Positions 35,791 through 47,300 of a stretch of 64,000 nucleotides of DNA are shown piece after piece. The DNA is from Rhynchonema sp. JSB1_4 (lineage: Eukaryota > Nematoda > Chromadorea > Monhysterida > Xyalidae), in assembly GCA_030248065.1 (NCBI GenBank), contig JASAMV010005338.1:1-64000 (forward strand), written 5' to 3'. The notes under the pieces were generated by a model. The model was not told the origin of the DNA. It saw nothing but the letters and a program-made list of their open reading frames with translations, and made no database searches. The stretch's first letter is position 1. Each line of letters starts with the position of its first letter. The translations under genes were made by a program, and so were the position numbers.

Positions 35791-37926
35791 CTGTTCGGAG
35801 TTGTGATGTTCCTCGAGAAAAGACTGCAACGAGATGGTGCGTTGGTGATTACCCCCAGATCATGCAGTCAAAGACTGGAAAGGCTCAGCCCGGTGGTGCA
35901 AATGTGCAGGATAAGAGAAAAAGTAACAACACGCGTATTTGGAGAACGTGGCAGTCTCACAAGTTGTGCCAAACACAGCACACACACATCGAGATCATGT
36001 GTCGCATCCACGCTACATTCACCAAATCAAACAGGGTCATGCACTTCTCTAAACATATGTGACAAGGGCTACATGTATGTGCATCAAAGACGGATCCCCA
36101 CGGTGCTCGCAACCACTTTTACGACAATGCGAGTTTCGTAAATATTCAATCGCCTTGTTTCTTCATTTTATCAGCTGATGCGCTCAGGTTTTTATGATTA
36201 GTTGAATTTTTAGGTAGTGAGTAGATCATTGAGTTCAGCTGATAACGTTGCTTTGATTTTAACAAGAGTTTCTTGAAATACTACTATCGCACCAGGCGTG
36301 TATTTTGCGCTCGCATTCTCTAAATCCGCGATATTTTCAAATTTGTCGAATGAGGGTCGTTTGCACCGGCTGTGTTCGTTTGTGGAATTGAACATTTCCC
36401 GCACAAATTCGCAGGTTTTTCATCTTACAGTCTCCTGCACTGGAACCTTAGTCCAACTTGTGACAGCTTTCGACTGGCGAGGAGTGCTCGAGGAGTACAC
36501 GGTCTTCCGATGTCGACTTCAAAGAAACACCTACCCCGCTGTTCTGAGGCCAAAGTCGTTTCCTGTCTGGTCTGCCTGGGCATTTGGTCCCCTTTCAATT
36601 TGTTTATGATTCCCATAATGTTTATTCTTATTGCCCGTTGTTTACCTTTCTGCGTGGACGGCCTGTTATTGGCCGTTTCCGGCTGTTAAAACCACTATGT
36701 ATACAAACACAATGATTCAATAGATGTAATATCATTCCATCATTGTGGTGGTCATGTTTGCTCTGTCATGCGAACTGGTGTTCTGTGCAACGGAAATTTT
36801 CAAAGCCTTTCAATTGTGTGTCTTACCACCATGAAGATTTGAAGGTCAGTTGTTCTTGTAAAAATTGAGGAGTAACGCAGATACTTGTGTTGTGTGCACC
36901 AGTCTAGTGCCAAATGTTGTGGAAAACAAAACCAAAGTTGATATTTGGCGTGGCCAAGCCAAGCTCTCATGGAGTCAGCAAACCAAAGTCAACAACAAGT
37001 TTTTGAGTACCGCCATGGCCATCAGTGAAACAACAGTCATTCAGATTACATGTCTTTCACCCATGTTCTCCCATGGTCCCATGCTTTTTCGTTTATAAGC
37101 CCAGAATTATCAATTGATGTCAACATGGCACCGTTGCTCTGTGCGTGGTGCTTGTTGTGTGCAAAGCTGTGCATATGCATGCTGGGAGGTAACACATGTT
37201 TTTAGTTTGTGCTGTGTTGTAATATGATATAATCATTTTATTGAGATTTGTTCCAACAAAATATATGCACACGTGCGTGTCAACAACACAGCACTATCAT
37301 TCCACAGTCACGTTGGTTTGGCACCGCACCAAGCCGATCGTCATACAGTACTGACCCACGCGTGTTGTGCTTTCTGTGCGCGTGGCTACCGACCGGTGCC
37401 CGACTACGTAACTTCTTTACTGTTGTTGATGTTTTGCAAATGATAAGTGCAAAAAAATCTTCATGACGTTGGTATTTATTATCAAAGGCGGCGAGTTTTT
37501 CGATTACCACATTATGTACCTGTTACATACATATACAGGTTGCACCACACATGCGTCTGTACAATAAAGGTGTTGTGGCAGCAGCCTCTTCAGTCATTGA
37601 TTGAAAAAATGTCATACGTTCGAGTTTCACAATGTCAGTGATGCCGCATATCGTAGCAGTTTGTGCAAACCAAACTGGTTTTGCTGCTTCATGAATATAC
37701 TAAACACCTGACTTGTTCGGCTTGCCTTTTTGCGGCGGGTTTAATTTTATATCGTGATTTCGAGATTTGTTTATGTCATCGTCTGCTGACAGCAACAGTA
37801 AACTGCGTTTCGCGGACAAAATTTTAGTCAGCTGGTCAGGGCCGTGCTGTAGACTAGAATGGATATCTGCAGCTCCCATAATTCCTGCCAATTTGCTTAG
37901 CATTTCGTAGATCTCTTCGTGCTTGT
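35791..37926 (-). CDS. Candidate unknown gene, three exon-like segments
   Basis: Three minus-strand segments look coding. First, 37926 to about 37718, after TTTTTAAG, reads YKHEEIYEMLSKLAGIMGAA and later a lysine-rich tail, ending AAGTCAG|GTGTTT. Second, about 36360 to 36210 after an acceptor CACAG, encodes a helical stretch with VVFQETLVKIKATLSAELND and a stop. Third, about 35836 to 35791, reads SFLEEHHNSEQLIEII and ends at ATCG|GTGAGA. They may belong to one or two genes, since the second ends in a stop. The first has the look of a coiled, augmin- or BLOC-like helical protein, but I cannot name it. Confidence 0.35.
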
Positions 37927-37975
37927 AGACTTAAAAAATACGATTTATGCGATTCATGCCACTTTCATACATGCA

Positions 37976-38354
37976 AGGGCGGACCCAGGGGGCACAGGGG
38001 CTATGCTCCCTTCGGTCCATTTGGCCCCTGAAGGGGGGCCGCCGTTTCGGAAGGAAGAAGGAAAAGGATTCTTAAATCGCTGGATTTTCACTCTGACGTG
38101 CTTCAAGAGTCTAAACATCGCACAGTTCGCGCGTCAGATACACCCATTTTCAATCAAATTTGATTTTCGCGCGTGGAAAATGTCAAAATGTTGCCCGCTT
38201 GGCGCGCATTGTTCCATTTTGTATAATATTTGATATAAATGGCGCAAGGTTCTAAACAAGCACTGGATAAAATAATGACTTTTCAAAACTGGAACAATCA
38301 TTAGATAAAAATGACTTTTTGGATTTGGCCCCTCCCGTGGCCAACAGCTGGATC
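37976..38354 (+). repeat. GGCCCC-rich dispersed repeat family, copy 2
   Basis: Opens GGGCGGACCCAGGGGGCAC and ends GGCCCCTCCC near CTGGATCC. The same internal order as copy 1: GGAAGGAAGAAGGAAAAGGA, then TTTTCACTCTGA, then GACTTTTTGGATTTGGCC. Confidence 0.7.
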
Positions 38355-38679
38355 CGTGCTAGTTTGTTTCGACTGAAAGCCTGTTGGCTCCCAAAGCACG
38401 GCATCGGCAGTGCATTACATATGCGTAAACACAAAACGTTTTGCAAAAGTGTTTGTTTATAAAAGAAATTAGCCGCAATAAACGGTCCTTTTCTCTCGCC
38501 AGGCAACGTGTAGGTATGTATACTTTGCTGTATCGTGGCATTGTCACAGTGCATAACGTACACGTTTACCTTCCGGATCGGCGTTATTTCACTGGCGTGT
38601 GGTTGGGATTTGCTCAGTTTCTGTCCACAAATTGGCTGTATGCTGATAACCTACAAAAGTGTCAAATGACATGGACCAA

Positions 38680-38972
38680 GGGCTGATCCAGAGGGCCATA
38701 ACGGCCATCCCACTTTAGTCAAATTGGTCTCTAACGAGGAACTACATTTCGAGAAGAAGAAAGAAACGAATTCCATAAACAGAAGGATATTCACTTTGAT
38801 ACACTTCGAAAGTCCGAAAATCCCGCGTCTTATACACCCATCTCCAATGAAACTTGACGGACGGGTGTCCAAAACGTGTCAAAATTTCGCGCTCCGTGCT
38901 CGCATGGTCATATGTTGTAGTGGGTATTAGGTGCAAACAGCACCAAATTCTAAACAAGCACCAAATAAATAG
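38680..38972 (+). repeat. GGCCCC-rich dispersed repeat family, copy 3 (3' truncated)
   Basis: Opens GGGCTGATCCAGAGGGCC and carries the same GAAGAAGAAAGAAA and TTCACTTTGATACACTTCG blocks as copies 1 and 2, but lacks the GGATTTGGCC end. Confidence 0.65.
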
Positions 38973-39028
38973 AAATGCTGCTCTTTCGCAGATTCATATT
39001 TAAACCATCGCCATGGCATTCCTCTATG

Positions 39029-39306
39029 GTATTGGTCGCACAATGACCATATAAGAATTCATCAAATTAATCCTGATTTTCACGTTCAGTCACTCTTAAC
39101 CACTGTGCTATTTGTGATTCTCACAAAACATTTTCATCTGGAAATAATCCAGCAGAGCACCCACGTTGCCGCGGGTTTGAAACATTTTGGTGACTGCATG
39201 TTTTGTGTGCGATTGCGCAACGCAACGTCATTGCCCAGTCACTTTCCCTCTTTACGATTCAGGAAAAAATTTGACCAATTCTTATAAAGTCTTTGTGCTA
39301 CCAATA
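39029..39306 (+). mobile_element. ATTGGTCGCAC MITE family, copy 1
   Basis: Termini GTATTGGTCGCACAATGACC and the inverted TTGTGCTACCAATAC, each followed by TATAAGAATT. About 278 bp, non-coding. Copy 2 (47958-48237) lies in the opposite internal orientation. Confidence 0.75.
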
Positions 39307-39992
39307 CTGGCAGAGGACAATGCATTTGTTTTGCGAAGCCGAAAGCAAACTTGCTGCTGGCACCGCGACCGGGGCAAAGCTGCATGTTTTTAATATTTTA
39401 GATATTGTGAGTTTTGCTCATATCATATCATTCATTCATTTCTTCGGCGTCTCATAATTTTATGTTGGCGCTGCATATGCGCAGAAACAGGGTTTTGCGC
39501 TTGGTATAATATTGTACATCGGTCTGCGTCTAACAACTCCAGACAACCAGTTCCATGTGTCCTTGTCACATGGCTTTTGTTCAAAGTACGACGTGTTCAA
39601 ATGTTTGCTGATGCCATTTATACTTTTTTCAAAAAGTCATTATATTAATCATGTTGCTCGATGGGAAATAAATTCCAAATGTCTGGGTTTGATGGCGCTA
39701 CACACCGCACCTGTTTTCGGTCTCAAACAAGGAATGAGTGTACCTGTAGCAAAGTCTAAAGTGTCACTTTTTCCATCCGTCATGGGCGATTCATCATTCA
39801 TACATACCGCATATGTAGTACAGGTACATATACCTAGAGAGAATTAATTTTACTTTCTAGGAGGTCATGATCTTGATTTTATACAATGGCCATTGATCCT
39901 GCGGCGCATTGTATAAAATCAGCCTGCGGTACTAGCAAAACAGGTGCCCCCATTCCAAAACGGCTGAAATTGGTGTTTTTTTGTGTTCCAAC

Positions 39993-39998
39993 TTTATT
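39993..39998 (-). promoter_or_regulatory. AATAAA signal after the small secreted-peptide candidate
   Basis: The minus-strand hexamer lies 8 nt past the stop codon at 40007-40009. Short spacing, but it supports transcription of that frame. Confidence 0.35.
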
Positions 39999-40006
39999 TC
40001 TATGAA

Positions 40007-40291
40007 TTATTCTGATGCCACTGGATGCAACCTAGGGTAGGTAGCACCTGGTCGCCTTAGGAGGCACTCGCATAGCTCGCGCAGCGCACGTTTTATCTGG
40101 TGGTCGCCCTGAAAAGGGACGTTGGCTTTGTGCAAGTAGATCGAAGTCCGGTTGTCACCGTTCAGTGATTGGCAGCGAGGATGTTGAGCAGCTTGAGCCA
40201 TGATGATGAGAAAGCAGAAAACAAATAACACCTGCTTCACTAGTACCGCTCCCGCTCTCGCTTTGCAAATGCAGCGTTTGCTGTTGCTCAT
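40007..40291 (-). CDS. Candidate small secreted peptide precursor
   Basis: One uninterrupted frame of 94 residues from ATG at 40291. A basic N-terminus (SKRCICKARAG) is followed by a strong hydrophobic core (VLFVFCFLIIMAQAAQ) typical of a signal peptide. The mature part would be about 60 residues with few cysteines and a dibasic RR (LLRRPGATYP), as in peptide precursors. AATAAA follows the stop. No family recognised. It could equally be a chance frame, since there is no splice evidence. An in-frame ATG further upstream (40366) would place the hydrophobic core too deep for a signal peptide. Confidence 0.38.
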   Translation of the reverse strand: MSNSKRCICKARAGAVLVKQVLFVFCFLIIMAQAAQHPRCQSLNGDNRTSIYLHKANVPFQGDHQIKRALRELCECLLRRPGATYPRLHPVASE

Positions 40292-40366
40292 TGTGGTTTG
40301 GATTGAAGGACGGAAATAAGGCCATTTGATGTGGTTTTGTTGGCCAAAGTCAAACTGGACGTCCAA

Positions 40367-41066
40367 TCATGCGTGCAGATAATGCGCACACAGATAGTTT
40401 TTTCAAACATGCGCGTGATTTTCAATTGAAAAACCAATTTCACCGAATACAATTGCATTTGCATGCCTCACTCACTGTCATCAACATGGACCACACAGAA
40501 CGAGAGTCCGAGGAATTGTTGGGACTTGGGCTAGTGTCTCGGAGAGCAAACACGCGCACCCACTAACCGTAGTCCAACTATCAAATTGTTTGCATTTACA
40601 TCTATATTTCGTTGTGCTGCCGTACCATGTGCATTCCATTTTATCTCGGTGTTTTGCATGCGTGCACCTCATTGCGCTGCGCTGTGGGTCTAACGTGAAA
40701 TGACGCTATGCTAGAATTCGAACTCTTTCCAATTCGGAATTTCGTCATCCTTATTTTGTCAGGCGGCCTTTGGCCTTTGTTCCAGGTTATTTTTATTTTT
40801 AACAGTACTTTAGCAGATTAATTCCATAATCAGTGTCCACATTTTTATTTGAGCGCACGCATCTGCAAATGCAAGGATTTCCTTTGACCGCTTGCCTGTG
40901 CACGCGTATAGTGCACTGCAAAGTCTGTAATTTGCCAAAAGTTCAAGGGCATTCTCAGCCTCTCACTACGGGCATCTGCATCTCGTATTATACAATTAGC
41001 CTAATTGTCTCGTAAAATATCTCAGAATACATTGCTGCTTGGCACGACAACATTCTTTCCGAAGCC
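40367..41066. other. No supported gene
   Basis: Short frames only, with no repeats of note. Confidence 0.4.
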
Positions 41067-41568
41067 AGGTGGAATTATAGTTGGTCGACGACCTGTTGCG
41101 CCCAAAAGGTCGTCAGCGACTAAGCGCCCAAATTTTGCGTTGGTTTTGGGCGCCAAGTCGCGTGGTCGTTTGGGCGCGCGGTCGCAGCTGGTCGCAACGA
41201 ATAGAAAGAGAAAATGAATAAATAGAAGCACTCTGGCCCCGAGGCTTAGGCAGGCCTGCTGCATGAATTCTGGCAGTTGAGAACGGCTTGTTTTGGTCAG
41301 AAAAAATTTATAAAAAACGAGGAACTCCGTTACGACTGAAATACCGGCAATACATATCGATTTTATGGCCGACGACCACTTGTAAAGTTGAAAATTTTCA
41401 ACTCGTGGTCGCGACCATTTTTGGTGGTCGCAGCAGGTCGCAGCCTGAGGTCGTCGACACCCAGTTATAGTTGGTCGCGCTCAACTATAACAGGGTGTTA
41501 GCGACCACTATGGTCGGCGGGTCGTTGCGCCCAAAAATTGTGGTCGCGACCCAACTATAATTCCACCT
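41067..41568. mobile_element. Foldback element rich in TGGTCGCGACC blocks
   Basis: Begins AGGTGGAATTATAGTTGG and ends with its complement, CCAACTATAATTCCACCT. Internal blocks such as TGGTCGCGACC and TTTTGGGCGC are repeated in both orientations, and a smaller palindrome around TTATAGTTGG lies at about 41462-41495. About 500 bp, no ORF. A target duplication is not clear. Confidence 0.75.
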
Positions 41569-43243
41569 GTTCGTCATAAATTGGCGCCGCTGGTATAAAC
41601 GGGGGGCACGTTTGGTCACTCAATTCAATATGCCCAGGACCGTCATTGCAACAGTATTTCTAGGCGGTCTTCTAACGTGGTAACTTTGGGGGCCTGCGTT
41701 CAGAAAAACTGGGTGTACATTACATATGCATTACACGTACGCTGTTATTTTACTTGAGATTAGATGACGCTGCAAGCATTCATTTGCCATTAAATTGCAT
41801 CATGTTTCCAAAGCAACCGCTAGTGATTCATCACTGTTCTCGTGTTTCACGTAACAAGCCTTGTTTATCAACATCTTGCAATAACAAGCATCGCGTGCTT
41901 TTGAGCATGTTTTCCTGTTACGTCAGAATTTTAGCAGAACACCATTCCGTGTTTGTTTTCGACCTATAGCATACGCAACAGCAAATACAAATACTGTAGC
42001 AAGTACATACCACCTAGATGGTACAGACAGTTACCATTGCGAGCAGACAGCACGGTTTGACGTGCCATCATGTGCTATCATGGAAGCTGTTTATTGTCGT
42101 GATTGTAATGCCTGTAACCGGCGAATGTGGGAGGGAAGTAGCCAGGGTTAATAATCCTTCCTTGGTAACAAACAACGCATATCGTCAATTGTTGCTGATC
42201 CGTTGACGTATGGTAACCGTTTCGATGAGATTGACAACTCGAACTCATACATGGCCACATGGTACGCGCTCAGTTTCCCTCACGGTATACAGTTTTGAGT
42301 TTGAGTACCTGAGCTTTTTGCAGTTTCGTTTCAATCAGTTTTGTACATAATTCCTCCAACAAAAATGATTTTCTCCATCTGGGGACACTTGCGCTATTGT
42401 AACATTCAGCAACAATAAAATAGATACCCGGGCAACACTCACTCACTGCCCGATAATTCTATCGTGCGTACGCTGTATCACGCCACCTCTCTCCACCCTC
42501 TTTCCGTATACACCAGCATCAAAGCCAATCACGCACCGTTGCTCATGTGTCTCCTGCAATCTTCTGCTGCCATCACAGTTTCCATTCATGACCCCTGATT
42601 CTTATTCGCATTTTTCTCAACTGTTCTTGCGAAAAATGGCCAATCAATCTTGTGATACAGAACAGTCAGATCATCACGTCGTGCTAGTCACTTGTGGTCA
42701 CACAACGCCTGTGCGCAGCTGAGGTACGACAAGGTAAGCTGTACCTACAGTGCGCACGTCACTGTAACCAGCAGATATTGAGTATGAGCAAACCTTTATC
42801 ACAGAGTACCGCTCCAGTAAGTTTGCTGACAGCAGGTATGCGGCACAAATTGATTAGACGCACCCGCGTATGCAATTAGTCGTCCCTCTCTTCCATTTCA
42901 ACGCGTGTGTCGCACTGATGCGACGCTAAAGTTCTTTCGCCTCGGGCAATGCACATGCTTATGAGCACAGTCTGCAGGCACTGAACTTGACGGTCACACT
43001 TGCGCGCCTGAACATATACATATTTCATGTGGATTAGATTAGTCCTGCTGCACTCCTTGAGCGCACTGTGACTGAGCAGTGAGGTTTGTGCACAACAATA
43101 TACCCGAGAAAATGTAGAAGCAAGGTAAGGTAGCCTGTATTTCACATGACGGGTGGTATGTACATGTACGGAAGACGCTGCTGCAGTTTGTTCCACAGGG
43201 CCTGTCTATTTAGAAGAGCTACTCAAATAAAGCCAAATGCGCT
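41569..43243. other. No supported gene
   Basis: AT-rich intergenic DNA. Short frames on both strands have no domain or splice support. Confidence 0.4.
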
Positions 43244-43490
43244 TATGTAGTCTGGCGAATCGAGTGCGCGTCGAGGCGTACCTAGAATGACGGAACTGGT
43301 GTGCGCTGCGGTGCTCTGTGTCTTGAGCGGTGCGTGTGTTGGGCTAATAAGCGATTCTGAGCCGCAGCCAGACCTCGTTCACGTAGCTCAGTTGGTGGCG
43401 CAACGGCTGTCCAGGTCTGGTGGCTGGGAGGTCGGAGGTTCGAGTCCTTCCGGAAGCATACGTTTGGCGTGGCGGTTCAAGATCACACTT
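43244..43490 (+). repeat. tRNA-derived SINE, copy 2
   Basis: Plus-strand counterpart of 31600-31856. It starts GTCTGGCGAATCGAG, carries GATTCTGAGCCGCAGCCAGAC and then the tRNA-like part with GTAGCTCAGTTGGTGGCG (A box) and GGTTCGAGTCC (B box), and ends within GGCGTGGCGGTTCA. More diverged in the acceptor stem than copy 1. Confidence 0.78.
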
Positions 43491-43843
43491 CAAAGTGTTT
43501 GAAGCGGTTTCATTATGTCACACAATCCCACGTAAAAACACAGTACACAGCATGCGAGATTTGTGATGACGTGTTTCGTATATGTTCAGAGACTTAAGAG
43601 CTGTTCTCTTCTCTGGTCAAGCATGTCGCTTGTCATAATGATTGTTGTTGTTTTCATTGTGACATGTTTATATCTGATCTTGACAGGAAACTGTCAGTAA
43701 GACAGCAACATTCTCAACGCCCACAATTTCCAATCCATAATAATCAGTTCATCTCCACACACGTCACGTCACCAGTGCGTGCGCCGCATCCATCCGTAAC
43801 AGGAGCGTGTACGTGGCAACATTGAGCCTTTTTCAAATGTTAA

Positions 43844-44078
43844 GGGCTTGCCCAGATGTCCATGTTTCGGGTTTCGGGTTTTTGATAAAAAAAACCCCGA
43901 AGCCCGAAACACAAAGCATGATGGTCGAAAATGTTTCGGTTTCGCTACTAATAGTTGACACAAACATTAATACAGTCGTCAGCCAAGACGATTTTGAATA
44001 TCATGTTTCGTCGAACAGCCGAAACACGCACATAGAAATAAATTGTATTTCGTGTTTCGGGTCTATCTGGCTGAGCCC
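43844..44078. mobile_element. PIF/Harbinger-like MITE, copy 2
   Basis: Starts GGGCTTGCCCAGAT and ends ATCTGGCTGAGCCC, with internal GTTTCGGGTTTCGGG blocks as in copy 1 (9178-9483). Flanked by TAA on both sides (43841-43843 and 44079-44081). Shorter and more diverged than copy 1. Confidence 0.82.
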
Positions 44079-44366
44079 TAATGAAATCGCTATGTTTGTG
44101 TGAAGGAAAGTCAACTAATGGTAAATATGTGGAGAGAGATCAGTTTTTCCAGTTCCAAAGTAATGTGCAAGACGCAAGTAGAGGGTATAATATCCTTTTC
44201 CGCTTTCCGGTGCAAGGGCGTTAAAAATTGAAAACAGGCACAATAACCTTTGTTTCGCTATTTACCGTCCGCTTTTTCTTTCAGTCACGCTGCCTGTACA
44301 TGTATTGTACATACCTGCAAGTTGCAAACCAGACCATACCGCAACATAAATTATACCTCATTCAAA

Positions 44367-47300
44367 ATGGTACTCGCCGGCAATACAACCTCAAATAATA
44401 ATAATATCAATAACTCCTGGTATGGGTCCGGCACGACCAGTCCGTTGCTCGAATCTCTCTTGCTCAATCAGGAGTTGCGCCAAAATGGACCGTCGCTAAG
44501 TCATTATCAGGTAGGTGTCACTGGCGCATTTCCGATGATGATTTGGTGTCCAAGTCTAAATCCCGAAAGTTGTCGAGCTCATTCCAGACCATGTGCCGAG
44601 ACCGTCTTGGTCACAGCGATCGTGACACGACCGTCGCATGGATGTGTGAAATGGCTGACCATCTGGGTTACGGTATCGACAGTATCAGTCTATCCGTGTC
44701 CTTGTTCGATCAGGTGCTCGCCAAGTCAAAAGTGCTAGTCAAGTGAGCGATGTTTTAATAGCTTGTGCGTACCTCATCAAGAAATCCACTGTAGGCAACA
44801 ACAAACACCAAGTTGAAATTCAAGATAACCGTCTGTGAGTTCTTCATGATTTTGCACGTCATCACCCGTCGCTACATTCGTTGCAGATACTACGAGTGCA
44901 TGGCCCTATCGTGCCTGTATCTGGCAGCGAAGGTGTGCGAAGAGCTGGACTCAATACCGGACGTGCCCTCTTTGCTGCGACACACCTCAGCACGGTACAG
45001 TGCCAGCGAATTGTATCGGATGGAACGCGCTCTCTTGACCACTCTCAATTGGGATCTCAATCTGCCGACGTTGCAGAGGTTCTTGCACGCGGTTAGTGCA
45101 CTGCTTCATTCGATTATTGTTGCTTATTAAATGTTACAGTTTTTCTTTTTTGTTTATTCTCTGCGCGCAACCAGAGCCTGAGACCGTGAGCACACGCGCA
45201 ACAAACGACAAACAAACAGGTGTCAAAAATTGCGTTGAAAAAAGCTGAAGCGCGATTTTGCCTTTTGTGACACATCTTGTATGAAAGACAAATCCCATTT
45301 TTAATATGATTTTTCATTTTCCATGTTTTTCTCTCTAATTCGATTGCTATCGCATCACATTTCAACTTATTGTTCGCACGCGTGCGCGCATGCCTTATTT
45401 GATTCTTATCTGTCACCGCCGTGTTACACAAGAAAACAACTTTCGCGCGCAATGAATACTTTCCTGTTTCTGCGTGCCCTTGAGAACCTTGCTGTAACTG
45501 GTTTTGAAAAGTGTTGCACAAGTCGCTTACGCGCGGCACAACATTATTACTGTTGCTAAAACACCACTAAGTTTGTTGAAAATGTACCGATTGACACTAA
45601 TTCTGCTAATGGTCGCTTCCCCGCTGTGCGTCACGCAAGATCAGCAAGGTTTGTGCTGCTTGTTTACAGAATTCTTTTTCTGGATTTCTCCATTCTTCAC
45701 TCCCCCAAACCGACCCAAAACACAACAACAACAACGCAGATTGTGATTGCGTTGACTGGTACGGTCAATGCAAACGTGAAGGCAGCAGCTGGGTGGATGA
45801 CGGTACTTGGAGTTACATGTGCAAACGGGGATCGCAGAATACTGAGTTTGTCGGTTAGAGCTTGCCAGAATATTGGGCAGTGCCAAACTTGCAGGCAAGC
45901 GCACGGCCACGACCATGGCAAATTGCCACCAGCAAAAGCGCCGTTGGCCTGCCGTAGAGCATTAGTGATTCTCTTGCCTTCCACCTTAATACGGCCCGTG
46001 ACGTCGTGTGTTCCCTAATTTTCACTGCTGCACTTACGGGTGCCATTTTACGGTTGACATTTTGTTCACCTTGTCATCAACACCCAGCACATATATTCGA
46101 ACAGGTTGCATATCATCGGATCGAGCCGGCAACAAAGTGATCCCCGTGGGACGCACGGAGACAATCGATGGATTCTGGTACAAATGTGAGCGGTCGGATG
46201 AAAAACTGCGATACGAACAAGGTGGCATTATGCGGTTGACCACAGAATGTGCTCACTGTTCTGCTGAACTTTGTTTCATTTATGATGAGTTCATGTTGCT
46301 GGTATTAGTCCAGCTCACTCACTGCTTTGGCGTGAGCCTGAACCAAAAAGGCGAGCCGTGCAGGTATCGGTATTTGTCTCATTCGTGCATGCCCAAAGCG
46401 CACACTCCGTACTCTCAGAATCGCGTTGCGAGGTGGACGGCATGTTCTACCATCTCGATGACACGTTCAAACGCGGCACATTTGATTGGGTCTGTCTGCG
46501 ATCGGGCATCTGGGTCGTTGGTTGGTCATCCTTGTGTAGCCCTGTAAAACGTGAAACCCTCTCGCGAAGAGAATTCTTGAATTGATTTAAAGATCTAATC
46601 TAAAGATAGCCGTGCATGAGTATCCTTTGCAGTGACAAGCAATGCCGAAATACATATGTCCGTGTCACCAAACTGATGGTAGGATTGGGGTTATTGTGTA
46701 GTGGAATGAAACATCACCCCCTGACAGGTTGCTACGTGCCGCGTCCGGATGCGGGTGACGAGCAACGCATCGACGTGGGCACACATTTGGATGTGGGTCT
46801 TGTCCGTCACAACTGCCGTCGCATCTCGGATTCGCCCGGTCGTGTGCAGTACTGGACCGAACTCGTTCCCGACCAGGAGGCGGTGGTCTCGGGCGGGTCA
46901 TCGGCCTTGCGCAATCAGGACAGCCCCGCGCTGCAACAGCCCCTGCAATTCGACGACATCGCGAGTCGTGACCCGCCCCAACCGTGGCTGCATCAGTACG
47001 TCGCCGACTACCTGGCCCGCGATGGCACGCACGATGTCAAGATTCGATTTCTGAACCGATAACGATTGTTGATTATTGATTTCTTGTAATTACATGTGAC
47101 CGATGATCTCAACTCTCAACCTCAATTATTGTGTGTTTCCACTTGCAATGCCGGTGTATGATCACAAAGTAAATTTAAACAAAGTGCACGCGACACAACA
47201 TGAACATCGATATCATATTAGGACATCGTGGGAATTTGCGGTACAGTATATTCGCGGTCTCAGTCTGCGCTTCATCTGTCTTTGATCTCTGTAGCACAAT

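Noticed and set aside
45114..45539. 141-codon minus-strand frame in the cyclin intron
   Set aside because: No domain and no splice support. It overlaps the 5' flank of the nested gene and looks like chance.
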